A stretch of DNA of 64,000 nt, taken from the NCBI GenBank assembly GCA_037951105.1, contig JBAMJV010008285.1, positions 62,001 through 126,000 on the forward strand, written 5' to 3'. The DNA comes from Echinarachnius parma. Lineage: Eukaryota; Echinodermata; Echinoidea; Clypeasteroida; Echinarachniidae. The first letter of the stretch is position 1; each line of letters begins with the position of its first letter. Below the pieces are notes generated by a model, which saw only the letters and a program-made list of their open reading frames with translations, ran no database searches and was not told where the DNA came from. Position numbers and translations under genes: made by a program. Positions 24,601-39,284 of the stretch are shown piece after piece.

Positions 24601-24686
24601 TGCCAGTCCAAGTGGGGCACACTCGCAGCGGCAAATTTCCGCTGATTTGGTGCATCCTGACTAATTGCCATATTGCTGCCCTCCAT
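576..24686 (-). CDS. SLC25A39/40: Mitochondrial carrier, SLC25A39/SLC25A40-like (3' end off window)
   Basis: Inner-membrane mitochondrial carrier; the SLC25A39/40 family is known to supply glutathione to the matrix. Nine coding exons (minus strand): 24281-24686, 20042-20101, 17144-17274, 15100-15167, 11100-11236, 4928-5101, 4589-4698, 3829-3901, 576-653. All junctions are GT-AG and the phases agree, giving 412 residues before the final exon, which is beyond position 1. All three carrier signatures are present: PLDVVKVRLQSQ, PLDLVRTKLQSQ and PFDVVKTNKQ, with family-typical LWSGMPPAL, VYFTVYDGLKTQL, LWRGLGSTILRDVPFA and LYWSNYELLKTQL. The start ATG at 24686 follows an acceptor at about 24699, so a 5' UTR exon probably lies upstream. 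The N-terminal extension of about 125 residues (Ser/Thr/Pro/Gln-rich) is longer than I expect for the family. The first matrix loop has no cysteine. Family assignment is strong; choosing between 39 and 40 is not possible here. Confidence 0.9.
1680..2706 (+). mobile_element. Minisatellite-bearing element, 158-bp core x about 5.8 plus (ACGG)n and terminal hairpin
   Basis: Core units start at 1680, 1838, 1993, 2151, 2309 and 2467 (period 155-158) and are over 90 percent alike. They are followed by an ACGG-type microsatellite (about 2604-2655) and a strong hairpin at 2671-2701 (AGCTCATC, GGGCCC, loop, GGGCC, GATGAGCT). The core-plus-ACGG plan matches the bivalve pearl/CvA type, which is classed with non-autonomous Helentrons. 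Left end unclear, hidden in A/T-rich sequence at 1450-1680. Confidence 0.7.
3388..3490 (+). repeat. CAGTCAAACCTGTGTATAGTG-type dispersed repeat
   Basis: CAGTCAAACCTGTGTATAGT, GACCAC and GACAGGTGGCCACTA-like words. Related words occur at 11970-12000, 12238-12345 and 16855-16885, suggesting an old TIR transposon family. Confidence 0.5.
3507..3770 (+). repeat. Inverted repeat around 3615-3770
   Basis: GTGTATGAAGGTTTCTTGTC, AACCACCAATAACAACAC at 3616-3656 is mirrored at 3719-3762, with about 60 bases between. Likely a small fold-back MITE; the 68-codon ORF over it is not a gene. Confidence 0.7.
3829..3901 (-). CDS. SLC25A39/40: SLC25A39/40-like exon 8 (third carrier signature)
   Basis: Acceptor AAATCATCAG, donor GTAAGG, 73 bases, phase 0 to 1. 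It encodes FSSIVTTPFDVVKTNKQIAI, the third signature of the carrier fold. Confidence 0.9.
3977..4232 (-). mobile_element. Short Helentron-like element D, related plan
   Basis: On the minus strand: hairpin ACCTCCTCC...GAGGAGGT, TTATGTTTTTGG, (TTTG)n, one core unit with AGGTCA-like half-sites, hairpin GCACTCCCTGAGTGC, ACTGCGT, CTAG, then T. Sequence differs from B and C, but the order of parts is the same. Lies in an SLC25 intron. Confidence 0.65.
4589..4698 (-). CDS. SLC25A39/40: SLC25A39/40-like exon 7
   Basis: Acceptor TATTCACAG, donor GTGAGT, 110 bases, ending in phase 0. It encodes LYWSNYELLKTQLMKLGN and the start of helix 5 (MTFSAGVISGV). Confidence 0.9.
4928..5101 (-). CDS. SLC25A39/40: SLC25A39/40-like exon 6 (second carrier signature)
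   Basis: Acceptor TTTCTCTAG, donor GTAAGT, 174 bases. It encodes NPLDLVRTKLQSQ, then a matrix helix and LWRGLGSTILRDVPFA. Two decayed copies of its 5' half lie in the preceding intron, at 5220-5300 and 5405-5492. Confidence 0.92.
5220..5300 (-). pseudogene. Decayed copy of the 5' half of SLC25 exon 6
   Basis: About 199 bases from the real acceptor. It reads MSITLVNRLDLRRTKLQSQ then a stop. The invariant Pro of the carrier motif is lost, so it cannot encode a working carrier segment. Confidence 0.8.
5405..5492 (-). pseudogene. Second decayed copy of the 5' half of SLC25 exon 6
   Basis: About 192 bases further upstream. It reads MSIGLVNPLDLLRTKLQSR, keeps the acceptor TTCCTAG and meets a stop six codons later. 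Confidence 0.8.
5505..5672 (+). mobile_element. Degraded G/C-tract hAT-like MITE
   Basis: Shares CCCAATAATTTGTG, a long C tract and the right end CACGCTATGGCACTG with the 16628 copy. Left boundary not resolved. Confidence 0.55.
7418..7745 (+). repeat. Two-level tandem repeat of ATGACTTTCAGGGGCTC-type words
   Basis: Short words of about 27-30 bases (ATGACTTTCAGGGGCTCTTT and variants) are arranged in two larger copies of about 175 bases, at 7418 and 7593. A related stretch recurs at 8690-8745. The ORFs over it encode only repeats and are not called as genes. Confidence 0.7.
8011..8246 (+). mobile_element. GGGCCAC-rich MITE with TGCTTGAAATTAGCAT ends
   Basis: Imperfect inverted ends TGCTTGAAATTAGCAT and TGCTAGAAATTAACAT. 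The interior alternates GGCCCGG, CGGGCCACCA and ACTGGCCCGA. Near-identical copy at 51173-51412. Confidence 0.7.
8281..8372 (+). repeat. Long poly(G) tracts
   Basis: G runs of more than 20 bases with few interruptions. Similar G or C runs occur at 5627, 6950, 13059, 16647, 26690, 28492, 28748, 35361, 44526, 51447, 53837 and 54478, several at the ends of MITEs. Assembly length is unreliable there. Confidence 0.9.
9243..9764 (+). mobile_element. MITE rich in GTCGC/GGAGAC mini-palindromes
   Basis: Inverted ends around CTTTCTCACTGGCGGAGAC and its counterpart CTATCTCACTGGCCTGGAGAC. The GC-rich interior repeats GGAGACGTCGCCGCGACT-like words. It overlaps an ORF of 107 codons that looks like chance in biased sequence. 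Target duplication not resolved. Confidence 0.6.
10000..11090. other. SLC25 intron 5, no feature
   Basis: No ORF, repeat or RNA gene that I can support. A short palindrome GATCTCTATAGAGATC is at about 10281. Somewhat CpG-richer around 10230-10520. Confidence 0.5.
11100..11236 (-). CDS. SLC25A39/40: SLC25A39/40-like exon 5
   Basis: Acceptor TTGTGCAG, donor GTAAGT, 137 bases. It encodes LMRIPANMVYFTVYDGLKTQL followed by a polar loop and the start of helix 3 (VTIFASGCAR). The PANMVYFTVYD stretch is the family-typical second helix. Confidence 0.9.
12000..12236 (-). mobile_element. MITE with GGCCCGGTCA ends, copy 1
   Basis: Inverted ends GGCCCGGTCAGATATCAACG and AGCCCGGTCACATATCAACG. It is the reverse complement of 36504-36733 with only scattered differences. 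Confidence 0.75.
12420..13180 (+). repeat. Diverged duplicated block
   Basis: 12440-12515 (ACCCCCCTTTATCTACACAC, TTTCTGTT, TATTCAAATA) recurs at 13085-13162. The first copy is interrupted by the 12515-12736 MITE. Confidence 0.65.
12515..12736 (+). mobile_element. TA-inserted MITE with about 60-bp inverted repeats
   Basis: Arms share CCGTAGAACACC(A/G)TCGTC, AAGCACCCCCC and ATGCATCTTGC-like sequence. The flank GACCCTGGATATTCAAATA-TTGG matches an uninterrupted copy at about 13140-13162, so the insertion point is TA. Confidence 0.8.
13729..14262 (+). mobile_element. hAT-like G/C-tract MITE with a nested second MITE
   Basis: Ends CAGTGGCGTAGC and GCCGCTG, flanked by the perfect 8-bp repeat CCTACGTT (13721-13728 and 14263-14270). 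It is interrupted at 13846-14185 by a different hAT-like element. Confidence 0.85.
13846..14185 (+). mobile_element. Nested hAT-like MITE (CAGGGCTC ends, GGGCCA-rich)
   Basis: Terminal inverted repeat CAGGGCTCCACACTTACACT against CAGAGCTCGACACTCGCACT. It is flanked by CATAAGG on both sides (8 bp if one mismatch is allowed). The interior is rich in GGCCAGT and GGGCCAC. Confidence 0.82.
14290..15090. other. SLC25 intron 4, no feature
   Basis: AT-rich intron with nothing recognisable on either strand. Confidence 0.5.
15100..15167 (-). CDS. SLC25A39/40: SLC25A39/40-like exon 4
   Basis: Acceptor GATTGCAG, donor GTAAGT, 68 bases, ending in phase 2. It encodes DAFRKIIRMEGVKRLWSG and MPPAL, the matrix helix and glycine hinge before transmembrane helix 2. 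Confidence 0.9.
15190..16600. other. SLC25 intron 3, left part, no feature
   Basis: No supported coding or repeat feature; 15700-16260 has diverged MITE-like words (GTGACCGCCTC, GCCCGAGCCAGTCACAT) that may be old inverted ends. Confidence 0.4.
16628..16827 (+). mobile_element. hAT-like MITE, G/C-tract family (CAGTGGC ends)
   Basis: Ends CAGTGGCCTAGC and GCCACTG, flanked by the exact 8-bp direct repeat AACCCATA (16620-16627 and 16828-16835). Contains long G and C runs and the internal A-rich stretch GGAAAAAACAATAGAAAACA shared with the other copies. The 8-bp duplication and CAGTG ends fit hAT. Confidence 0.85.
16930..17083 (+). mobile_element. 5'-truncated copy of the nested hAT-like MITE
   Basis: Shares the right half of the 13846-14185 element, ending GCGAGTGTCGAGCCCTG. 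The left end is not recognisable. Confidence 0.65.
17144..17274 (-). CDS. SLC25A39/40: SLC25A39/40-like exon 3 (first matrix loop)
   Basis: Acceptor ATTACTCAG, donor GTGAGT, ends in phase 0. It encodes the variable matrix loop after helix 1, ending in MKYNGTL, which runs into DAFRKIIRMEGVKRLW of the next exon as in the family (FxGTxDAFxKI). The loop is Asn/Ser/Thr-rich with no Cys, unlike vertebrate SLC25A39/40. Confidence 0.85.
17873..19083 (+). mobile_element. Large member of the GGGCCAC-rich family
   Basis: Starts CGCTCAAAATTGGCGTAGGC and ends TTAATTTCGAGGG, with GGCCCGATCGGGCCACCA inside. A further end-like block at 18800-18890 suggests a nested or duplicated copy. Middle 18000-18790 shows no ORF. 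Confidence 0.55.
19090..21330. other. SLC25 introns around exon 2, little recognisable
   Basis: Apart from exon 20042-20101, only a G run at 19937 and AT-rich spacer are seen. Confidence 0.5.
20042..20101 (-). CDS. SLC25A39/40: SLC25A39/40-like exon 2 (first carrier signature)
   Basis: Sixty bases, acceptor ATTTCAG, donor GTGAGA. It encodes NPLDVVKVRLQSQEKFFSKG, which holds the first PxD/ExxK/RxR/K motif. It joins exon 1 through a split ATG codon and ends in phase 1. Confidence 0.9.
21331..21502 (+). repeat. (CA)n with three (CG)n blocks
   Basis: CACACA runs broken by three evenly spaced CGCGCGCG blocks (period about 30). Alternating purine-pyrimidine DNA of this kind can adopt the Z form. 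Lies in an SLC25 intron; the Cys/Val ORFs over it are artefacts. Confidence 0.9.
21510..23700. other. SLC25 intron 1, no supported feature
   Basis: No ORF with family resemblance. An ACCCACAT inverted pair near 23382-23420 is the only structure noted. Confidence 0.45.
23711..24249 (+). mobile_element. TA-flanked MITE with about 40-bp inverted repeats beside an SLC25 splice donor
   Basis: Arms AACTGGG(C/T)TCCAAAAGAAAC and TTATCACTT(T/C)TTCAGAGCGAC occur inverted at both ends, flanked by TA. The interior carries a second weaker inverted repeat (GAAAGTGCTCGCTGCGAGC...GCCCGGAAAGCGAGCAG). No transposase ORF. Tc1/mariner-type target. Confidence 0.8.
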
Positions 24687-24698
24687 TTTGTTGGTTTT
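24281..24698 (-). CDS. SLC25A39/40: SLC25A39/40-like coding exon 1 with a short 5' UTR
   Basis: The acceptor TTCTTTTCAG precedes 24698; ATG is at 24684-24686 and the donor GTAAGT follows 24281. It encodes a long polar N-terminus, then SIASGVGTVFMTLA, the start of carrier helix 1. It ends in phase 1. The ATG and the Met at +5 codons (SNM) are both possible starts; the first was chosen because the frame is open from it. A TA-flanked MITE ends only about 30 bases beyond the donor. Confidence 0.85.
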
Positions 24699-25389
24699 CT
24701 GAAAAGAATCCGTTTCCAAATTGGATTGTGTAACTCTACACATGTTCCACCATGTCCACAGGCACAGGTGTAAAATCAAGAATAGTAAAAACTTTAGTTT
24801 TTATTTCATTTATAGATTGTGAAGCTGAAGTTGATTCTTTAAAATTGTTCGAACTCGACAGACACACAAATGCAAATTACATGCAGAATTAACTTTAAAA
24901 CACACACATTTTCAGAAAGACCTCTTTGAGTCTTTCCTTGGATATGGTCAAGTTAGGGCGAAGCAACTCCAATATTTCAGAATAAATCTTCAAAGGCTGA
25001 CAAAGATCATGGCAAAGTTCAACTTAGTTCAATTCATCTCATTCCACTCGAACCAGATCATTCCATCAACATACTTTTTAAAGTCATCATTTTTCAATTT
25101 CAGTTTGTCGTCAAAATTGCGAAATGCAACATCAAATAATTATTGTTATCTCATTCTAGCATAACAAGTCACAGATGAACTCACAGTTGAGTTATGTTGC
25201 GTTTCATGCCGTTTTGCACGAGGCAAAACGGCAGATTTTGCTTCTGTTCGAGTTTGTTCAGATCGCCTCCATCAAAACATGTCAATCCTCCTTCGTTTGA
25301 AACTGTGCAATGAAAACATGGGGCATGCGCTGCATAATTATTGCATGCATGCGTACACAGTACAGGCAATCGTTTTTACATGCAAAACA

Positions 25390-25480
25390 CACATCATGCA
25401 CACGAGGAGTTGTTTACGTTTTGGAGATCGACCCTGGTCAGGCCATTGTTGACTCACTGTGACGTAGCAGAAGACGCCTT
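25390..25480 (-). promoter_or_regulatory. SLC25A39/40: Candidate promoter region of the SLC25 gene
   Basis: More CpG than its surroundings, with a CRE-like GTGACGTAGC. It lies about 700 bases upstream of coding exon 1, which begins behind a splice acceptor and so needs an upstream non-coding exon. Weak evidence. Confidence 0.2.
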
Positions 25481-26479
25481 TACTAGGTGGTAGTCTTTTC
25501 TTGTTTGTTTCTAGATTACTTATCCCATATTTTACAATATATCCGATTCTATGTATTTATTTATTCAATTTAAATATACGAAATAAAAATTGTAATAATT
25601 GTATGTAATTCATAGGAATATCTTTTTATGAAATTCTGCCAAACGGATACTTTTAGCTAGTTCCATTCTAGTTAAACGACTGTTTCTGCAGGCTGTATTC
25701 TTAAGGCGATGAGACCATCGATATACGCGTACCTGGGAATGGTCGTGTGGAGCAGCTAGATGGAGCTAATGTAGTTGTTGAACTTGGAATCGGCTGATAA
25801 ACATTCCAAATTCTTTTGCACGTAGCACTCAGGGCAAGCAGAGGTCATTAACTAGTATAATTTACATCAATTTGCCTTGGCAAAGTACTACTATAATCAA
25901 CACGTGTTGTTTCTTTTTTGTTGTATAATATTCGGATGCTGCCTAAAAAGGGTAACCGTTGAAACATCATGAACAATTTAAAAATGTTAACAACAAAAAC
26001 AATGAAATAATATACAGATATTGACTGTCTAGAGGGGCAATATAACATTTGAGATCCTCGAGGGAAGTTATATTTTTGTCCAGGGACATTATATTTTTAA
26101 AAATATAACTCCCCAAGGGAAATGAAATGTTATATATATATGGCTCCCGAAGGAAAAGGTCAATATCTGTTATATTATGATGACCTATATTATATAGATA
26201 CAAATCAGGATAAATAGAAATTTGGTGTTGAAATAAAATTATGGACAAGGGAAAATCATGAAATTCAATCGAAATCCTTCCACTGGTCCAGATGAACAGA
26301 CGTGTTGTTATCGAAATGCTGCGCAAAATGCTCCTTTATTTGACCTTACTTTCAAAATATAACGCTTCTCATCCTTGTAGCGATGGTCACGTGACAGCAT
26401 TTTGACCAATCGCACATCAGTATCTTTATAGGTCAATATCATAGTTTAGTGACTTCAAAACATATCAAATATAAGGTAC

Positions 26480-27249
26480 ATGGTTATGTTTATGGATATT
26501 TCAGCCATTTCTGAACCGATTTTGATCAAATAAAGTTTATTCTGTCATTAAAATGGTATGCTCTTTTGAATTTGACACTCCTCAGTTTTTCATTATCTCA
26601 CAAAAGCAGGAACTTCCTATGTATGTTGTTTTGTTTGTTTGTTGTTGTTGTTTTGTTTTGTTTTGTTTTGTAGTGTTTTTTGTTGTTGAGGGGGGGGGGG
26701 GGGGGGAATTATTTCTACTGGTCTAAAGATGGAAGAAATGATACAATTACTAACCGGAGAAAAATATGAAGTTTATGACCTTATTTGGATATAAATGGTC
26801 ATGATACGTAAAGTAAATGACTTGGGGGGAAAAAATGAAATTACAATTGTGTTTTATACTTGACAAGCATGCAAACTTGCGTGGTGATACTGAAAGGGAC
26901 TGGGGCACAACCGCATAATGTCCCCGCCCACGCCGCCGCAAGGGACCTCTAATCCCTATAATAACCCGACTTTCATCAGGAATAGACGATTTTGGCTTAT
27001 CGTTTCATGGATTGTATTTATTTATTTATTTATTTGTTTTATTTATTTTATACTGCAGGGTAGGCCTGTTCAGTTATGCAAAACGTTGAGTTGTGGTATA
27101 GAGGGCGCTACACAAAATATTTTTTTTGTGAGATAATGAAAAACTGAGTAGTGTCAAATTCAAAAGAGCATACTATTTTAATGACAGAAAAAACTTTATT
27201 TGATCAAAATCGGTTCAGAAATGGCTGAAATGTCCATAAACATAACCAT
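26480..27249 (+). mobile_element. Fold-back element with about 125-bp arms
   Basis: Left arm 26480-26607 and right arm 27126-27249 are inverted copies (ATGGTTATGTTTATGGA, CCGATTTTGATCAAATAAAG, GTCATTAAAAT, GAGATAATGAAAAACTGAG). The 28213-28315 stretch is a diverged single-arm copy. Confidence 0.78.
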
Positions 27250-28212
27250 TTGTAATAAATGTGGGGCCCCACAATTATTCGATAATTTTGAACTAGACGT
27301 TCAATTTTTTTTAAATATACTTTCCTCTTTTCAAAAGTTTACAAAATTGTTTTTTAAATAGTTGTTGATTATCTCTCTATCTAACACCACATGAATGATA
27401 ACACGCTTTTTACTTAGTCGTTTGTAATGTTTTTATTCCTTTCGAGCATGGTGGAGTTATAACTCTTAGTTTGTAATGTAATGGTGCAGGTTTTGGGTAG
27501 TAGAATTCATTTTGACCAAAACTGTACTCTCTTTACCAAAACTCAACTATCCCTTAAATTGCATGTTGAAAAACAAAATATATAAACATAATTATACAAT
27601 ACATTATACAAATTCAAAACAAACATAAATGATGGGGAGAGTGAATACAAGATATCATTAAATATATACACGCATAATGATATAGCATGTTAAGTATTTT
27701 ACTTACGAAATAGAATTCAAATCAATATAATTTTACATGTATTGTTTTTTTAAACGTATATGATGTGCACGACTGCACTGTTATAGGGAGTGTATTATAC
27801 AGGCTAGCTAGTACAGTTGTGGTCAAAGTGAATTTTAGTACGTACAACTTGTAAATTAACCGATTACAAACTAATAGTTATAATTCAATAATGCCTGAAT
27901 TGTAAACAAAAAAAATAATATATTTATATACATCGCGGCTAAATAGAACAGGGCTTTTTTCATTCCAAACCCAGCTGTTAACTGTGGCCGTTAACACGGA
28001 GGGCGCCCTCCACAAGTTTCAACCAGAGCCGGCCATACACGGCTCTGGTTTCAACCATATTTTTATTACAAAATGTGAAAGTGACGCCTCATCACCAATT
28101 GCAACGCCACTCTTTGGGCTATTTAAAAAAAAAATGTGTAGGATTTATAAATATTTAGAAATGGTTTGAATTGGGCTGGAACATTATTCAAATTAGATAT
28201 ATTTAATTATTC

Positions 28213-28315
28213 ATGTATGTTACAGCTGAACCGATTCTGACCAAACAAAGTTTATTCTATCTTTAAAATGATGTGCTTTTTCAAATTGTACACTACTCAT
28301 TACCTCACAAAAATA
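28213..28315 (+). repeat. Diverged single arm of the 26480-27249 fold-back
   Basis: Shares GAACCGATTCTGACCAAAC, AAAGTTTATTCTAT, AAAATGATGTGCTTTTTCAA and CTCATTACCTCACAAAA with the left arm. Confidence 0.65.
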
Positions 28316-28394
28316 TATATAATCTTTTGAAGCGCCCTCTAAACCAAAACTGTACGATCTCTTTAATCAAATCAGGTACACATTTGTATATGAC

Positions 28395-28541
28395 CCCAAT
28401 AATTTATATTAAAAAAACAATAGAAAACATAGGTAGTCAAGTTGGGAAAAACAAAGAAATACATAAGAGTGCCCCGCCAATAATTTGTGTGCCCCCCCCC
28501 CCCCCCCCATCCATCTGTCCGAACACGCTACGCCACTGCTA
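28395..28541 (+). mobile_element. 5'-truncated G/C-tract hAT-like MITE
   Basis: Shares ACAATAGAAAACATA, AAACAAAGAAATACATAAG, a C tract and the right end ACGCTACGCCACTG with the intact copies. Confidence 0.7.
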
Positions 28542-29095
28542 CCACCCTTGTCGGTTGAGCCAGACGCATGTTACGTTTCTGTGAAACAAAAAAAAACACT
28601 GATTTTTCAGTCTTAATCGATGATCAAAGCGGCGGCATCAGAGTAGCTTGCCTAGCCATGTGAATGGGACGTGCTTGAAGATCGACGATTTTGACATACT
28701 CTCTATAATTATACTGGAGTAATCTCCATCCCTGAGAGTTTACCCCTCCCCCCCCCCCCACCCCCCCCCCCCCCCCCCCCAGATGACTGGCGCCACTGTC
28801 ACAATTAATTAGCCCTATTCATTAAATTAATGTTATTTGAGCAATTACCATTGCCCCCATGCACACGGGCCCCACACCCTTATATAAATGTATGTTCCCC
28901 TACCCCCCCCCCCCCCCTATTGTATTAGACCTATAACACTAGAAAAGACTCGATCAACTTCAAGTTTATTGGTAAATTGATTCTTGCACTGTACATATTT
29001 ATAAAGCTTACGAATCAGACTGGTATGGGAGCTGAGAGGGGTATAGTGTAGAGGAGGGCAAGGGATGGGGATGGGGAGGGCCTTAGAGATCGAGA

Positions 29096-29150
29096 GGGAG
29101 GGGAGGGGAGGGGAGGGGAGGGGAGGGGAGGGGATAAATTATACACCGTC
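29096..29150 (+). promoter_or_regulatory. HSD11B1L: Candidate core promoter of the dehydrogenase gene: (GGGGA)n and a TATA-like site
   Basis: A polypurine GAGGG/GGGGA run of about seven repeats (29096-29135) with G-quadruplex potential is followed by GATAAATTATACACC, a TATA-like word, about 200 bases before the start codon. Location and composition suit a promoter; no direct proof. Confidence 0.3.
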
Positions 29151-29337
29151 GATCACAGCCGGTGCGTACGCACCTGTACTGTACCTGCATGATATGCATG
29201 GATAATAGTGTGCAAGTGCAGCAAGCATGCACCTGTTCTGGTACTATACACGGTAAAAGGGTTGACGTTGAATACATCTAATTCTTGTCGACTGGTGGGG
29301 CAGGATCAAAGGAAACTAGGAAAGGAAAGGGCAAGAA

Positions 29338-36326
<6,989 letters not shown>

Positions 36327-36503
36327 TATAATACAGTGGAACCTCATTATAACGAGCACCTTTGGCTCATTGACTTACCTCGTTATATCAGATATATTTT
36401 GTTCTATCAGGGCTTAAAAATGATATTCTGAAAACGATTTTAAGCTAAAATTTATTGTATCTACGTCATATCTACGTCTCTAAAATATTACACTGTACTT
36501 AAT

Positions 36504-36733
36504 AGCCCGGTCACATATCAACGGATTGCGCAAACGGATGTCAAACGGAGAGCTAAATTTTCCATCCGTTCTATACGTTTCTTGTCCGTTCCCTGTCCGG
36601 TGATGTACGTTGTTCTATGTTTTGTACATGAAGCAATGGAGACGACTTTCATCACCGGATAATTTAATTTCACAAATTGTCTATTCGTTGGGCATACGTT
36701 TCCGATATCCGTTGATATCTGACCGGGCCATTA
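36504..36733 (+). mobile_element. MITE with GGCCCGGTCA ends, copy 2, nested in 36334-36866
   Basis: Same terminal inverted repeats as copy 1, about 230 bases, sitting inside the TA-flanked MITE of the dehydrogenase 3' region. Confidence 0.75.
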
Positions 36734-36775
36734 GGAATAGCGATTTGCTAAAATATATTTTAGTGACGTAGATAA

Positions 36776-36781
36776 AATAAA
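36776..36781 (+). terminator. HSD11B1L: Candidate polyadenylation signal of the dehydrogenase gene
   Basis: AATAAA about 450 bases after the stop codon, inside the TA-flanked MITE. No earlier AATAAA is seen after the stop. Use is inferred. Confidence 0.4.
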
Positions 36782-37153
36782 TTTTAACTTCAGAATACAC
36801 CCCCAGAACTGGACCAGGGTAATTACCTTGATATATCCGGTACCTCGTTATAAAGAGGTTTGACTGTATATCATATGTAGTGAAGAATAATGATTATAAT
36901 TACTATCATCGAGGAGAAAATCGTTTACACAAAATATATATGTGCCCGGCTCTATTAAAATCATGCTCTTTCGACAAAAGCAAAATACTAATTGAAAAAA
37001 AGACTTTTGTTTGATACAAAAATATTGAATTTACAATATTTGGTATAATCAATCACCCCAATTTTCTGCTGACATGCCAAATTGGATACATATTTTTCGC
37101 TTTAAAAATGACATCTGCAAAACCCGAGTTGCTGGCAAGAGCCTGATTTGCCA

Positions 37154-37316
37154 AAGCTGGGCCTTGTTGCAGAAAGGGTTGCAATCAATTGTAAAGTTGA
37201 AATAAATTGCAAGTCAGAAAAATATGCACATTTGAACCAATCAGTTTTGTGCATTTAGTCACATGATCTGACTTGTAATTCATTGAATCTGTACAATTGA
37301 TTGTACCTCTTTCTGG
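37154..37316 (+). mobile_element. Diverged copy of the 51547 MITE
   Basis: Starts GGGCCTTGTTGCAGAAAGGG and ends ACAATTGATTGTACCTCTTT, with the same TGCGCAAATCTGATTGGTT-like centre. Confidence 0.65.
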
Positions 37317-37675
37317 TCACATGTATGAGTGGATTGTCGCCTCACAGAAAACATGTATGATATACAATGAATGAGTATCAAACATGGAACAAAACAAACA
37401 GCAGGATATATCAAACTGCAGCTCAGCCATTCCGTGTAACTAGGCACCCGGGGCTTAAAATTTCAAGTTCAACCAATTAAAACAAAAATTCATGTCTGGC
37501 TAGGTATATGTTCAAAGGGTTTAAATCTGAATTTTCACCGCCTTTCACCTTCTAACAACCGAGTTACACCTCCCAGAACAGAGATCAAATTTGCTACAAA
37601 AATTAGGCCTATTTTGTACTTTTTTTAATCACACTATCTAAAGCATGTTCCATTATCTGTAGATACATCATTTTT

Positions 37676-39270
37676 ATGCCTCCGCAACGAAGTAGCCGGA
37701 GGCATTATGTTTTCGGGTTGTCCGTCCGTCCGTACGTACGTACGTCCGTACGTACGTACGTCCGTACGTACGTCCCGTTTTCGTGATCGCGTTATCTCAA
37801 GAACCGATTGACGGATTTTCACCAATCTTGGGTCATGTATGTATCTTGGGGGGCCGATGATCTGATTAGATTTTGGGGTCATGAGGTCAAAGGTCAAAGG
37901 TCACAGAGCTCATTATATATGCAAAAATAGCTCGTGATCGCGTTATCCCAAGAACCGATTGACGGATTCTGACCAAACTTGGGTCATGTATGTATCTTGG
38001 GGGGCCGATGATCTGATTAGATTTTGGGGTCATGAGGTCAAAGGTCAAAGGTCACAGAGCTCATTATATATGCAAAAATAGCTCGTGATCGCGTTATCCC
38101 AAGAACGGATTGACGGATTCTGACCAAACTTGGTACATGTATGTATCTTGGGGGGCCAATGATCTGATAAGATTTTGGGGTCATGAGGTCAAAGGTCAAA
38201 TGTCACAGAGCTCATTATATATACAAAAATAGCTCGTGATCGCGTTATCTCAAGAAGGGATTGACAGATTCTGACCAAACTTGGTACATGTATGTATCTT
38301 GGGGGGCCGATGATCTGATTAGATTTTGGGGTCATGAGGTCAAAGGTCAAAGGTCACAGAGCTCATTATATATGCAAAAATAGCTCGTGATCGCGTTTTC
38401 TCAAGAAGGGATTGACAGATTCTGACCAAACTTGGTACATGTATGTATCTTGGGGGGCCGATGATCTGATTAGATTTTGGGGTCAAAGGTCAAAGGTCAC
38501 AGAGCTCATTATATATGCACAAATAGCTCGTGATCGCGTATCTCAAGAACGGATTGACGGATTCTGACCAAACTTGGTACATGTATGTATCTTGGGGGGC
38601 CGATGATCCGATTAGATTTTGGGGTCATTTAGGTCAAAGGTCAAAGGTCACAGAGCTCATTATATATGCAAATATAGCTCGTGATCGCGTTATCTCAAGA
38701 AGGGATTGACAGATTCTGACCAAACTTGGTACATGTATGTATCTTGGGGAGCCGATGATCTGATTAGATTTTGGGGTCATGAGGTCAAAGGTCAAAGGTC
38801 ACAGAGCTCATTATATATGCAAAAATAGCTCGTGATCGCGTTATCTCAAGAAGGGATTGACAGATTCTGACCAAACTTAGTACATGTATGTTCCTTGGAG
38901 AGCCAATGAACTGATTAGATTTTGGGGGTCATGAGGTCAAAGGTCACAGGGCTCATTATATGTAAAAGTAGCTTGAGATTGGAAATCTCAAGAACTGAAT
39001 ATCAGATTTCAATCCAAATTGATACCTGAATGTATCTTAGGGAACAATTGTAGTCATTAGATTTTGGGGTCATGAGGGCAAAGGTCAAGGTCACTGATAG
39101 CTCATAATTGTGATACGTCAAGATCTAGAGTACCATCAAAATTGAGTTGACAGAATTAATTCAGTGTACAGAATTAATTCAGTGTATATGTTGATTTGGG
39201 CTTGATATAAATAAATTGCGTAATGGCGGAGGCATCATTTTCGACTGCGCGCAGTCGAAGATCCATCTAG
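37676..39270 (+). mobile_element. Helentron-like non-autonomous element B (about 150-bp core x 8-9)
   Basis: It starts with the hairpin TGCCTCCG...CGGAGGCA, TTATGTTTT and a CCGT/ACGT microsatellite, followed by 8-9 tandem units of about 150 bp. Each unit holds AGGTCA half-sites. It ends with the perfect hairpin TTCGACTGCGCGCAGTCGAA (39240-39259) and, seven bases on, CTAG. The element sits between T and T with no target duplication. Confidence 0.82.
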
Positions 39271-39284
39271 TTTGTATTTAGTAT

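Larger units (their letters stand above)
24790..29090. other. Divergent intergenic region between the SLC25 and dehydrogenase genes
   Basis: Shared upstream space of the two divergently transcribed genes. Contains the fold-back at 26480-27249, MITE pieces at 28213 and 28395, AT-rich palindromic sequence at 26060-26160 and long C tracts at 28748 and 28900. No coding exon seen. Confidence 0.6.
36334..36866 (+). mobile_element. Tigger/pogo-like MITE forming the start of the dehydrogenase 3' UTR
   Basis: Ends CAGTGGAACCTCATTATAAC and (inverted) CAGTCAAACCTCTTTATAAC, flanked by TA. It begins eight bases after the stop codon at 36326 and contains the first AATAAA (36776-36781). One other MITE is nested in it. 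Confidence 0.78.
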
